A stretch of 64,000 nucleotides of DNA. Source: Schizochytrium sp. CCTCC M209059 (Eukaryota > Sar > Bigyra > Thraustochytrida > Thraustochytriidae). The notes under the pieces were generated by a model. The model made no database searches. It was not told where the DNA came from and saw nothing but the letters and a program-made list of their open reading frames with translations. The DNA is taken from contig KN805391.1 of NCBI GenBank assembly GCA_000818945.1, positions 446,019 to 510,018 on the forward strand, written 5' to 3'. Both the position numbers and the translations under genes were made by a program. Below are positions 1-10,120 of this stretch, piece by piece (within the stretch, counting starts at the first letter, position 1; each line of letters opens with the position of its first letter).

Positions 1-2596
1 GGAGGGGGGAGGGGGGTGTTGACACGACAATCCGAGCACAGGATGTTTTTCTCGACCAGATCGCGTCCTCAGCCTCAGCTATCATTCTCGTCCGCAGAGG
101 AAATAAGTGTCGCGGCCAAGACCTCAAAGGAGGACGATGTTTGGTCGCGCCGCCGATCACACGATGCACTGTGGTGTTGAGGCCTCACGTGCTACTTCCT
201 CTTTGCTTGGCTCTACTACCTTCACCATCACGTCAATGCGGTGGGTGCTAATGCACTGCAAGAGTCAGGCTAGGAGTCCTTTGTGGGGGGGGGGGAAGGT
301 CAACGTTTTACGCGGCAGAAATTCTTTCCTTTCGCCTGGCTAGCTGGCTCGACTGGCTGGCTGGCTGGCTGGTGATCGAATGAAAATGTCTGCGGCCAAT
401 CATTTGTAAAGAATTTCCGGGTCCGCCGGCGCCTTGCTGGAAACGTTTATCATTCTCACGAGACCCAAAAGGTTCACCGCGGGCCGCAAGCAAGAGCTCG
501 ACCTGCCCACAAGCTTTTGTAAGCGCAGCTCCGCGTTGAGTCCCCTGTGATCGGGCTGGCGCGAGGCAAATGATGCCTCCATTATTTTCCCCTCTCCTTT
601 AGTAAGTCGAGCGCTGGCGATCGATCGATCGATCGATCGATCAATCCCTAGTCCAAATAACGGCGCGAGGACGCTTGCGATCAGCCGTCTCGCGAGGCGC
701 GACGCACGTCTATGTACGTGCGCGCCGAGAGGTACGCGTTGCGAAACGTTGTCGCCGGCGCACGTTTGGGGCAACGGAGGAAAGGAGGCGGCCGCCCTGC
801 CTGCCTGTCTGCCTCTGCGCTCTTTGCCGATCAGAGATGCCCCACTCGCGCGAACAGACACCGTGACCCACGTGACCCGGTTCATGACCGCACTGACGCG
901 CGCGTGGGCGCAGGCGCGCTGCATGCGCGCTCGATCGCGTGCGAGCGTCTCCTTCACCGTCTCCGTCTCCGTCTCGCGGCCGCGGTCAAGCGACGCGACG
1001 CGACGCGACGCGGGCGAGCTCGAGCTCTGTGCGCAGTCGTGGCAGCTGCCAAGGGCGTCAAAACATTTTTATATTAAAAAAAATCTTCGTGCACGTGCCG
1101 GCCTCTTCTCGAACATCGGCAAGCAGAACCACGCAAGTTTTCATTCGCTTGCACAAGGACCATCCGTCAAAGCGTCAGAGCGGGCTGCACCTGCACCGAG
1201 GCCGGGGCCGACGAACGGAGTCATGGATCCTGACACTCGCTCGCTCCACCAACCGACCGACGACCAGGCTTCCGTTCTGCTTCCGAGGTCTGGATTCGTA
1301 TTGGATTCTTGTTGTTGTTGCTATTGTTATTGTAGATTTTTCCCGTTGCGAATTCCATGTCTTCTTCTGCTGTAGCATCTCTACATCGCTCACGTGCGCT
1401 GGGAAAGTCGCCGTTCTCGGCGGTTTGTCCCCGCCACCCCGCCGCCATCCCGGACTCGGCGCCGCGTCGCTGGGGCCGCGTAGTCGCTAGGTCCGCTGGC
1501 CGTGGTTGGGCTCCTACGCCCGTCGGTGGTTCGGTCGGTCGGTCGGTCGTTGGTGCGCCACGAGGCGCAGTGCGTGCCAGCGCCATGGAAAAGTCGCGCC
1601 CCGCCATCCTGCTCCGTTCGCTCTTCGCTCGGACCCGACGATATTTCTGACGCGGGAAGAACTCGACGCGAGCGCGAGCGATCGAGACGGCTAAGTCTGC
1701 GTGCGTGCGTGCGTGCGTGCGTGCGTCAAGTTGTCACGCCAGGATTCATCGCGTGGGCGCGGCAGCAGCTGCAGCTCGCGCCGCCGTCCAGGCGTGCGCG
1801 CATCGATCGATTGGCCGCCCGTTCGTCCTCTCCGGGTCGCGCCAGCCCAGCCCAGCAAAGCCCGCAGACGCCGCAGACGCCGTGCCGCAGACGTTGGTTG
1901 ACCCCGCTCGCATCGAATCGCGTGCGCGAGGAGCATCTTGCGCGGGCCGATCCGGCATTTCTGGGCTCACGTTGGTCGCGCTGCCGGAGTTCGAGGAGCT
2001 CGCTCCCCTTCGATCCCTTCGATCCTTCCTTCGATCCTTCGATCCTTCCTTCCTTCCTCTGCGCGCCATTGACAGACCCAGCAGAAAGGAAAAGAAAGAG
2101 GAACAGAAAAAAGCGAAGTCTTTGCCGAGACGCAAAACGGGATCACGCGCGCGGGCAGAGCTCGTTGACGGGAAGGCGGCGGCGGCGGTGGTCCAGCAGT
2201 CCTCAAACGCACGCGAGCGCATCGCCGTCGTGGTCGTCGTGGTTGGCGCCGTCCTCGTTGGGATTGTTGTTGTCGTCGTTGTTGTCCTTGTCATTGTTGG
2301 GGTCGTTGGGATCGTGGTGCACTCGCCGGGCCGCCGTCGACAACCGGAGTCGTTGGCTAAAAGGAAAGCGCCTCCATTCGTTCTTGGGCAGGGCTGACGC
2401 CGCGAACGGCAGCGTCATCGCGGAGCTCTCGCGCCATACCTTCTTCGCACCGCACCGCACCGCACCGCATCGCGTTGCGCGGCGCTGATTCGACCCGGTC
2501 AGGGAGTCGAAAGAGAAGCCGCGGCGCAAGCGGGAGCCAAGAAAGCGCGAGACGGCTGGCTGGCAGGCGCAACAAGCCGGCAGACAAGCAGGCGGC

Positions 2597-3284
2597 GGGG
2601 TCTTTCAGCCTCACGTGCAGCCCGCAAAAGCGCGGGCGTACCTGCTGCGGGGGCGGCAAAGCAGCGAGTCAGGCCCCGTGCACGGCCTGGTGGCGACGTT
2701 GGGGTAACTGCGGGGTACCGATCCCGTCCGGGGTCTTTCAGCGGCGCGGGCGCCTGCTTGTGCGGCGCGCGGCGGGGTCTTTCGCACTCGTTCCACGGGG
2801 CGGGGACCTCACGCGCGGGGGCGCGGGGCGCGTCTTTCACCGTCCGTTCCTTGGGCGTTCTCGCGGGCTCGTGCTTGTCGCGCGGAAGCGTTCTTGTGGA
2901 GGGCGTCCGGTGATCACGCGCGGTGGCCTGCTCCTGCACTGGCTGCGGGGGCTCTGTGAGGAGGCAGACGAAGGCGCTGCGGGAGATTCCGCGCCCGTTG
3001 CGCGCGCGACCGCGCAAGGAAGGCAACTCCGCCTCGCCCTTCCAGCTATCCCATTCCAGCCATCCGTCCCAGCGTCCCAGCGTCCCAGCCCAGCACGCAC
3101 GCACGCACGCACGCGCGACCCGCCCCTCGCGCCGGACGCCTCCGCGCGCAGCCCGACGCCGGGCAGCCTTCTGACCTGGCGGTGCAGGCCGCGCCTGAAC
3201 GTGCGCACGGTCTCGCGGCGGCGAGAGAAGCGCGGAAACAGCGAGACGCGACGCGAGGAGACGAAGCCGGGCGGGTCTTTCGAC
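2597..3284 (+). promoter_or_regulatory. Series of five GTCTTTC motifs
   Basis: GGGGTCTTTCAGC occurs at 2597-2609 and again at 2730-2742. GGGGTCTTTCGC is at 2774-2785, GCGCGTCTTTCACC at 2828-2841 and CGGGTCTTTCGAC at 3272-3284. All are in the same orientation upstream of the gene at 3506. Flanks are GC-rich but otherwise unrelated, so these look like repeated sites and not a tandem duplication. A role in transcription is inferred from repetition and position only. Confidence 0.4.
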
Positions 3285-3368
3285 CTGCCTGCCGGTCGGT
3301 GGTTGATTGACCCGCTTCCTTCCTCCCTTCCTTCCTGCCTTCCTCCCGCGCTTTGCGTGCTTGTCCAC

Positions 3369-3444
3369 GGGAAAGAAAGAAAGAAAGAAGGAAAGAAAGA
3401 AGGAGAGAAAGAAGGAAAGAAAGAAGGAGAGAAGGAAAGAAAGG
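3369..3444 (+). repeat. Purine-only GAAA/GGAA tract
   Basis: About 76 bases contain only A and G, built from GAAA, GAAG and GAGA units. The tract lies about 60 bases before the preferred ATG at 3506, probably in the 5' leader. The open frame runs through it as Lys/Glu/Arg repeat, which is why the upstream ATG at 3353 is not preferred. Confidence 0.7.
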
Positions 3445-3505
3445 CGAGTGGGGCTGTCGTTGTTTTCCGGCGGCGTGTTTTTCCCGCGCGAGGAGGGAGA
3501 AGAGG

Positions 3506-6500
3506 ATGCTGCAAATCCGCGCCGAGGAGGACGACCTCGGCGCCGCGACGCGCGCGTGGGCAGCCGTGGGCGCGATGCGGCGAGCGGCGCCGCGCGCGGA
3601 GGCAGACGCGCGCCGCAGCGGCAGCGGCGCGCAGACCGGCGTCCCTGCGGCGGACGCGGACGCGGAGGTGAGCGTGAACCCGAGCGCGACCCCGGAGAAG
3701 ACCATCGGCGATGACCTGCGCCGCCACCGCCGGCGCGGCCGCGCGAAGACGCGCGCGCAAGGCGAGGAGGACGGGGCCGAGGCGTGGGACGCCCGGAGGA
3801 GAAACGGACGTGCGCGCGAGCCCGCGGCCGACGAGGCCATGGGCGCCGGAGTGGAGAGGATTGGCGGCACGGCGAACGGTAGGAAACGCAGACTCAACGA
3901 CAGCTGTCGCCTCGCGCAAGACTCGTCGGCACGCGCAAGCTCGCACCAGCGCTTCGCCGTCATCAGCCGCAACGTCCTCTTGCAAGAACCCGCAAACGCA
4001 TACAATGACGCTAACGCAAACGGCGACACAGCCACCACGCGAGGGGCCAGACGTTCGCGCTGGGCACACGCCGTGCTTGTAATCAACGCCCAGACGGGCA
4101 CCTTTGAGGCTGTCATAGAGATACCCGAGAATCCAGAGCAGAACGATACTTCGCACTCAGTACAGGCCGTCCTCGATGAACACGACGTTGCACACGTCCA
4201 GGACGCCGGCGATGCCATGATCATCCCGGGCATCGTTGATGTGGGATACCACTTTTTGCCCGCGCTCCGAAGCCAAGACGCTTGCGTTGAGGACGTCGAC
4301 GCCGCGCTGGCGCAGGCCACGGCACTGGCCGCGAGCGGTGGCGTAACCACCATTGTAGACACCCCCCGCGAGGCGCTCCCTGCCGCGCTCGCACTTTCGC
4401 TCCTCGGCAAGCGCGCGACGCTCTTGCAAAAGTGCTCACATCTTTACGTCGATGTCGGCATGCTGAGTCGGGTCGACATGCGCAGCAACCTCGAAATTGG
4501 GCTGCTCTCGCACATGCGTGATGGAGGCTGTCTCGGCGTAGCCGTGCACCTCAGCACGCTTGGTACCGACACGCTCAGCAACGCCATGTTGATAACCAAG
4601 ACGGCTGCGCGGCGTGCGCACGGCCCTGGCGGAGTTCCTGCCGCCTCGAAAAACAAACCAGGATCACCTCTTCGCGGCGCTTCCTCGACCTTTGCTTCTC
4701 CAGCCGCGCCAAGTTCCGACAGCAGCGGAGCGCATGTGCGCCCCTCGCGCAGCGCGCTGCTTCTCAAGGCGCTTAGTCAGCTGAAAATGGCCTTTGTCGT
4801 TGACATCGGAAAAGTCGCTCGTCCATTGGGCCACGACGCTGCGCCGGGCGATACCTCGAACGATTGCTCGCCGGCGTCCGTCGTGAGCACCTGTATTGCC
4901 GACACTCCTTCGCGACGCAAGGCCATGCGAGTTGCGGCATCCTCCTCGGCTGTCGAGAGCCCCAGCGTTCATGCTGTCTCGATCAATCAGGATCTTGCGC
5001 CCCGACTTGGAAGGCTCGTCATGAACGACGAGGACGACGAGGACAATAACAGTCTGCGTCATGGTGAAAGCACGGCGGCTGACAATGATGATAGTAACAC
5101 GAACACACTGCACGAGGACTTGCGTGACCTTCGACGTCGCCACATGATGAACAGTCTTCGATCAAGCCCAGCCTTTAAACATGCTCAGAACGTAGAAACT
5201 GGGCATGGAAATGCACCTAGTAGTAGTGACGACCGTCTCGCTGATACGCCCGACCGAACCTCGGTCGCCTCACAGTACTCGACGCCGACGCGAACTCGCC
5301 CTGCTGTGCGTCGCGTACCGCGGTCCGCGCGCTCCTGTGGGACGTTTACAATGGGTCAACGAGGGGGAAGTCCTTCGTCCATAACCTCGAACTCTTCGCT
5401 TCGTTCTTTGCGGCGCCAGCGTCGGAGTTCCTCGTTCAACCTTCGCAGCTGGCGTCTCGACCGCGACGAATTCTGCTCCGAGGAAAGCGACACGCAGGCC
5501 TCTGCTAGCAGCCCGTCCTCTTTGCTCGCGAGCGACTCTGTGCAAGGCACCTCATCCCGACAGAGCAGCGTGCGAAGTTCCGCGGACGCGACGCCGACGC
5601 CACGCCAGACGCTTTGGGCGCGTCGTCGGCGCCACAACTCGAGATCCATGCAGCGTTTTCAAGCAGACTCACCCGAGAGCGCTGCAGGACGCGGGCCCGA
5701 AGACGCTGAGGATTATGGCCTGCATGCTGGAAACGAACAGCCTCGCCGATTTCGCGATGCTCTCGGGCTTGCTGATGATGATGATGATGACGAACTTCCC
5801 GCCGGCGCGCTCGAGCTTTCTGATTCGGGTTTCTTCTCGGATGCGGCACATCTACAGCAGGACCAAGAGCGAGAGCAGCAGGCACAGCAGACAGTCGCAT
5901 CCATACCAACAGGTTCGCGCGCGGGGCCGCATGGTCTGCCTCCCGTGGGTCAGCCGCCATCGCACGCTTCGGCTCGTCGTCAGCGCTTCGCAAGCCGGCG
6001 CTCTCTGGTAAGCACTACGCCCGAGCCGGGCGAGCCCGCGCATGAGTCCAGCGATGCAGAGGATGGTGTGCTCCTTGATGAGGAGGAAGAGGCTCCGGAA
6101 ATTTCGTACCCTGATGTCACGTCTAGCGCGGCACGCCGTCGTGCATGTGCCAAACACGCCAGCCCGCGTCTTAGTGTGAGCAGCTTTGCGAGTCTCGGTT
6201 CGAGTAAGCCCTCGAGCGCGTCAATGCCGCCTTTGGCGCCTGCGCCGCTGGGCCCGAACTCTACGCAGCCCTCCTCTTCAGTATCCGGCTCCAGCGCCTT
6301 GCCCGCGCGCAGATACAGTGCATTTTCCTCGCCGGGAAGTGCCCGCTCGGGGTCTTCCCCTGCGCGCCGTGCGGCTGCTCATCACCATCACAATCATCAT
6401 GAAAATGGAGTGATGCAGCAGTCTCGGCCGACCTTGCTGACGGGTAGTCTTGGTTCTCCTCGATCTGTCCCCGGTGGCGAGAGCCCTTTTACGCGTGCGA

Positions 6501-7444
6501 CAGCCTTTCAGCCCCGGGGTCGCCTCGCCTCGGGAGATCTTGCTCGCCTGCAGCATCGTTTTACTGCTCGGAATGCATCGAATGGGCCTTGTGTCGAAGA
6601 TTCTGCAAATGTGACAGGTCCGCGCGCAAGGTTTCAAAGCCCCATGGGTCCTGTCCGTCTCATCAACCAACGTCGTTCCGCCGAGGAAATTGTCCGATGC
6701 TCGCAACAGGATGAAAACGAGGCCGTCTTGAACCGCGACTGCACGCCCGCAGAGGTTATTGGCGCGGGCTGCGGCGGCGGCGGCACTGCGTCCTTATCGT
6801 CTTTGTCAAGTTCAAGCTCGTCTTCATGGTGCAACAACTCGAGTTCCTCATCAACCACGCTTTCGTCAGCAGCAGCCATCGTGCCGTCTCGAAGCAATCA
6901 GGGCCGCTCGGGACTCTTGTGCACGGGTGGGCCCAAGTTGAATGCTTTGCAAGCTTTGGTCAAGCTTTTGGCCTCTGCGCAGCGGACCCGTGGCGTCAAT
7001 GCAGTGTCCAAAGTGAGACTCACCCTTGGCGAATCGGACGCTCTCGTACTCGCCGAGGAGCGCCAGGTGGTTCAGAGTGCGCTGCGCGATGCTCATGTTC
7101 ATGAGGAAGGCGTTGTGGTCTCCGCTCGAGCATTTGGCCCTATGCAGCACGTTCTCAAAGACTCATGGATGGGGTCGGAAGTAGAAGCTCTCGAGACAGC
7201 CATTGATCGGGTCACGTATGATGCAGCTGCAACGCTCGGCCTCCAGGCCAGCAAGGGATGTCTTGCTCCCGGTTTTGATGCCGACTTTGTTGTTTTGCAA
7301 GCTGATACTTCGAGCGACGACTTTCCTGTGTCCAAGACATTTTGTCGTGGCGTTCTCGTCTATTCACGAGCGGAGCCGCATGCATCCCCTACATTTCCGC
7401 CGGGCCGCCTCTTGCGCCCGGAGACAATGCATCCTGATCACTAA
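3506..7444 (+). CDS. Amidohydrolase-like protein with a very long internal insert
   Basis: The frame gives 1312 residues from ATG 3506. That start is chosen because the ATG at 3353 translates a microsatellite; ATGs at 3575 and 3838 are alternatives. Residues about 235-440 resemble the front of the dihydroorotase/dihydropyrimidinase/allantoinase barrel, with IIPGIVDVGYHF and GGVTTIVDTP. Residues about 1142-1290 resemble its end, with VTYDAAATLGL then GFDADFVVLQ at 1256, where family members read G-x-DAD-hVh. About 700 Ser/Arg/Asp-rich residues separate the halves. The HxH metal-ligand pair is GYH here (residues 247-249), so one ligand is missing and ordinary metal-dependent hydrolysis is doubtful. 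A pseudoenzyme scaffold, like the dihydropyrimidinase-related CRMP proteins, is possible. Function is not established. Confidence 0.7.
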   Translation: MLQIRAEEDDLGAATRAWAAVGAMRRAAPRAEADARRSGSGAQTGVPAADADAEVSVNPSATPEKTIGDDLRRHRRRGRAKTRAQGEEDGAEAWDARRRNGRAREPAADEAMGAGVERIGGTANGRKRRLNDSCRLAQDSSARASSHQRFAVISRNVLLQEPANAYNDANANGDTATTRGARRSRWAHAVLVINAQTGTFEAVIEIPENPEQNDTSHSVQAVLDEHDVAHVQDAGDAMIIPGIVDVGYHFLPALRSQDACVEDVDAALAQATALAASGGVTTIVDTPREALPAALALSLLGKRATLLQKCSHLYVDVGMLSRVDMRSNLEIGLLSHMRDGGCLGVAVHLSTLGTDTLSNAMLITKTAARRAHGPGGVPAASKNKPGSPLRGASSTFASPAAPSSDSSGAHVRPSRSALLLKALSQLKMAFVVDIGKVARPLGHDAAPGDTSNDCSPASVVSTCIADTPSRRKAMRVAASSSAVESPSVHAVSINQDLAPRLGRLVMNDEDDEDNNSLRHGESTAADNDDSNTNTLHEDLRDLRRRHMMNSLRSSPAFKHAQNVETGHGNAPSSSDDRLADTPDRTSVASQYSTPTRTRPAVRRVPRSARSCGTFTMGQRGGSPSSITSNSSLRSLRRQRRSSSFNLRSWRLDRDEFCSEESDTQASASSPSSLLASDSVQGTSSRQSSVRSSADATPTPRQTLWARRRRHNSRSMQRFQADSPESAAGRGPEDAEDYGLHAGNEQPRRFRDALGLADDDDDDELPAGALELSDSGFFSDAAHLQQDQEREQQAQQTVASIPTGSRAGPHGLPPVGQPPSHASARRQRFASRRSLVSTTPEPGEPAHESSDAEDGVLLDEEEEAPEISYPDVTSSAARRRACAKHASPRLSVSSFASLGSSKPSSASMPPLAPAPLGPNSTQPSSSVSGSSALPARRYSAFSSPGSARSGSSPARRAAAHHHHNHHENGVMQQSRPTLLTGSLGSPRSVPGGESPFTRATAFQPRGRLASGDLARLQHRFTARNASNGPCVEDSANVTGPRARFQSPMGPVRLINQRRSAEEIVRCSQQDENEAVLNRDCTPAEVIGAGCGGGGTASLSSLSSSSSSSWCNNSSSSSTTLSSAAAIVPSRSNQGRSGLLCTGGPKLNALQALVKLLASAQRTRGVNAVSKVRLTLGESDALVLAEERQVVQSALRDAHVHEEGVVVSARAFGPMQHVLKDSWMGSEVEALETAIDRVTYDAAATLGLQASKGCLAPGFDADFVVLQADTSSDDFPVSKTFCRGVLVYSRAEPHASPTFPPGRLLRPETMHPDH

Positions 7445-8089
7445 GATTGGGCTCGCAACAGCATCATCATCACTACATACTAAAAAAGCGAAAATCATTT
7501 TCTTCTTTACACAAACAAGACGAGTGGTATTTATGGTGAAAAGTTGCCTGCAAAGTGACGAACCAACGATCGAAATACAGAATTTGCCATGCTGCACCTC
7601 TTCTCTGGATGGCTTTTTTTTTGGATGGGAGGATGGCATGTAGATATGCTCTTTCTTTCTTCACGCAACAGCAAGTCATCAAGATGGCCAATGTGATTAT
7701 AAGCCAAGGCATTTTGTTGTGACACATTCTGCCTCTTCCTCTCCTATGAACAATACGTAGTATACGTAGGCAATCAATTGGCAGTGTGCGTGAGTGGTAT
7801 CTTTTCTCGCACAGATGAAAACGAAGGCAGTCCGCATCAGTCGAAGGTAAGCGCACGGCAGCCGATGCTCCAAAGCAGCGCGGCAGCGAACGGGGTGGGG
7901 GAGGCGGCAGGGAGGCAGGGAGGCAGGAAGAAGCAGGGAGTGCTCGACCACGCCGCGCCGCGTGTGGGGCGTAGAGACCTTGAAGGAGAGCTAACGCTAG
8001 AAACGTGGCCACTGACGATGGAGCCATCTTTTTGCGAAACGTAGACAACACACAAGCGAGAGTCACAGCGCGTAGCGCAGGAGAGTATC
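7445..8089. other. Intergenic region between the amidohydrolase-like gene and HINT
   Basis: No supported gene. It should hold the 3' end of the upstream transcript and the promoter and leader of the HINT gene. A T-run lies near 7613-7622 and GGCAGGGA units near 7905-7930. Short frames on both strands look like chance. Confidence 0.6.
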
Positions 8090-8488
8090 ATGGGAGACGA
8101 GCAGGCTGCGGCCGCCGCTGCGGCCAAGGAGGAAATTCCTGAGTCGACGATCTTTGATAAGATCGTCGCCAAGGAGATTCCCGCCGACATTGTCTATGAG
8201 GACGATGAGTGCCTCGCCTTCAATGACATTAGCCCGCAGGCGCCGACCCACATTCTTGTGATTCCGAAGAAGCGTGGAAACCTCGCCAAGCTTTCGCTCG
8301 CTCAGGAGTCTGACAAGGCGCTCCTCGGCCACCTCATGTACGCGTCCAAGCTCGTCGCGGAAAAGGCAGGCATTGCCGAGAGCGGCTACCGTGTCGTCGT
8401 TAACGATGGCAAGGAGGGTTGCCAGAGTGTCTACCATCTTCACTTGCACATCATCGGCGGTCGCCAGCTCACCTGGCCTCCTGGCTAA
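8090..8488 (+). CDS. HINT1: HINT-type histidine triad nucleotide-binding protein
   Basis: The 132-residue product is a full-length HIT-family protein of the HINT (PKCI) branch, which hydrolyses purine nucleoside phosphoramidates and aminoacyl-adenylates. After a 15-residue Ala/Glu leader come TIFDKIVAKEIPADIVYED, the LAFNDISPQAPTHILVIPKK core and the triad HLHLHII starting at residue 116, so His116, His118 and His120 are present. It ends with the HINT signature GGRQLTWPPG. No signal or transit peptide is evident, so cytosolic or nuclear action is likely. Start, length and all catalytic positions match the family. Identification is firm; the in vivo substrate is not known. Confidence 0.96.
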   Translation: MGDEQAAAAAAAKEEIPESTIFDKIVAKEIPADIVYEDDECLAFNDISPQAPTHILVIPKKRGNLAKLSLAQESDKALLGHLMYASKLVAEKAGIAESGYRVVVNDGKEGCQSVYHLHLHIIGGRQLTWPPG

Positions 8489-9107
8489 GATGGGCTGGGA
8501 TAAGCGTAGGCCTAGCTCAAAACTACCAGCATAAATCAAAGGCAATCTCCACTTTGACGTTCTTCTTGTGAAAAAGAACACTGCCTCCCACGTAGGCCGC
8601 GATAAGCGATGAAAGAAAAAAAAAAATCACTGCCTCCCACGTAGGCGATACCAGCCTGCCTCATTCCCTCGAACTTTATTACTTTTTCGCACGACCTTTT
8701 CGCTACTGATGGCCGTTGCTGCTGTTGCAGCTGTAGTCATACCTGATTAGCATAGCGACATATCCGGTATCCCCAGCTTGAACGAACGATGGTCGCCAGT
8801 CACCTTGGTTAGGCTTGTATACAATGCTGCACGAGGCGAACTGATCCTTGTTTCACAGTCAAGACAGGCCAGGGCGGATAGAGAGAATACTGCATAGCAA
8901 CAACCGCAAAAATTGTCAAGGCTTAAGCTTGACACTTGTAGCTGTTTCCCAAGTCCGTCCGTCACTGCACTATGTCAAGTCATAGCAATCTCGCAAAAAC
9001 CTATCGCCCACGCGCACGATCGTGCAAAGAGCAGCTGGCTCAGGAGAGGAGGAGGAGGAGGACGAAGACGAGGAGAGAAGAAGAAGAGAAGACCGTCAAC
9101 AATTAAG
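8489..9107. other. Intergenic region with repeated 3' element
   Basis: The HINT stop is followed by AGGCCTAG near 8507-8514 and then two copies of a 19-base repeat, listed separately. The distal half is the leader of the phosphatase gene, with GAGGAG/GAAGAAGA purine repeats at 9041-9092. No other gene is supported. The same-frame ATG at 8913 would add 65 unconserved residues to the phosphatase. Confidence 0.55.
8579..8646 (+). repeat. 19-bp direct repeat downstream of HINT
   Basis: CACTGCCTCCCACGTAGGC is at 8579-8597 and again, exactly, at 8628-8646. A partly A-rich spacer of 30 bases lies between, and CGATA follows closely after both. It probably lies in the HINT 3' untranslated region or just past it. 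Function is unknown. Confidence 0.75.
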
Positions 9108-9806
9108 ATGAGCGTCAACGAGGGCAATAAGCCGCGGCACGGAGATATCTTGCTGGTGCGCCACGGTGAGACGGATGGGAACAGAAGCAAGATCTTGCAG
9201 GTGCCAACGCTGCCCTTGAACGCGAACGGGCACGTGCAGGCTCGCAAAGCCGGCGAGAGGATCTCCAAGACCTTTCATGTAGGCAAGATTCTGTGCAGCG
9301 ACCTGCAGCGTACCCAAGACACGGCAGCACCCATTGCCGAGTTGACCAAGGCGCCGCTGGAGCTCACTCCGCTCCTGCAGGAACGCAGCTTTGGCGACCT
9401 GCGAGGGCGACCTTTTGCGGAGCTGCAGGCCGAGGGCATTTCGGTTTTCTCGGAAGACTACACGCCGCAAAACGGGGAGTCGCCGACCATGTTCCGCGAA
9501 AGGGGTCACAAGGCCTGGGCTGCGGTCCTCGAGGCTGTGCGCGAGGTCCCTGCGGGTCAGGTTCTGGCCGTCGTCACGCACGGCCTCGTGTTGAATCATT
9601 TTGTCAAGCACTATGTGGAAATCGGGGCCGACGATGCTTCGGCGGCTATTATTCCCTTCAAAAACACGAGCGTTTCGCTGCTGGACGCCAACGTACCCGC
9701 AGGCTCGCGGCTTCGCATCATGAACATTTTCAACGACGATTCGCACCTTTCGGACGAGGAACGAGATCCGACTTTTGGCAAGGTGCTGCGCGCGGCGCAC
9801 ATTTGA
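9108..9806 (+). CDS. Histidine phosphatase (phosphoglycerate mutase-like)
   Basis: ATG 9108 gives a 232-residue single-domain member of the histidine phosphatase superfamily. The RHG box is at residues 18-20 (LLVRHGETDGN). The second arginine lies in SDLQRTQDTA, the acidic residue in QERSFGDLRG and the second histidine in VVTHGLV, so the full phosphohistidine pocket is present. This fits the cofactor-dependent PGAM/fructose-2,6-bisphosphatase/broad-specificity branch, but substrate cannot be assigned. No targeting signal is clear. The ATG at 8913 in the same frame is rejected because its extension is unconserved and purine-repeat derived. The gene converges on the CHCHD2-like gene. Confidence 0.9.
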   Translation: MSVNEGNKPRHGDILLVRHGETDGNRSKILQVPTLPLNANGHVQARKAGERISKTFHVGKILCSDLQRTQDTAAPIAELTKAPLELTPLLQERSFGDLRGRPFAELQAEGISVFSEDYTPQNGESPTMFRERGHKAWAAVLEAVREVPAGQVLAVVTHGLVLNHFVKHYVEIGADDASAAIIPFKNTSVSLLDANVPAGSRLRIMNIFNDDSHLSDEERDPTFGKVLRAAHI

Positions 9807-10120
9807 TGCCGCTGCCCTGGACAAAATTAGAATTCGATAATCACTGTTTGAGTTGATCATAGATAGGTCTACAAGAGCGAGAAGCGAGAGAGAGAGAGAG
9901 AGCAAACCAAAGAAAAATTGACAGGACAAAAAAAGTGAAATCAAGAAAAGATAAAAAGCTGGACGAAAAAAAAAGTCTGGTGCTAGGCTATTCAGGAGTC
10001 CGCTACAGTATTTTCTGCCCTGCAAAGACGAGAGAGCGAGCGAGGGCTCCGTCAGGAGCTAGCGGGTCACCAAACCACTCTACTAGCTAGAGAGGACGAG
10101 CCAAGGAGAGTGAATGAAGC
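9807..10120. other. Convergent intergenic region
   Basis: This lies between the 3' ends of the phosphatase (+) and the CHCHD2-like gene (-). It contains a GA repeat near 9887-9902, an A-rich stretch near 9905-9975 and AGCGAG units near 10034-10044. No gene is seen. Confidence 0.6.

Larger units (their letters stand above)
1..3505. other. Low-complexity upstream region with no convincing gene
   Basis: No open frame here looks like a conserved protein. The frames are Arg/Ser-rich and overlap simple repeats on both strands. Visible repeats are GGCT units near 345-375, GATC units near 618-643, GTGC units near 1701-1728, GGTC units near 1527-1550 and CCTTCGAT units near 2010-2050. The last kilobase has five copies of a GTCTTTC motif and then a purine tract that ends just before the next gene. 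It probably contains the promoter and 5' leader of the gene at 3506. A short exon of a gene reaching in from the left cannot be excluded. Confidence 0.6.

Noticed and set aside
2837..4410. Two long minus-strand frames (439 and 454 codons)
   Set aside because: Antisense to the start of the amidohydrolase-like gene and built partly from the purine tract. No conserved motif.
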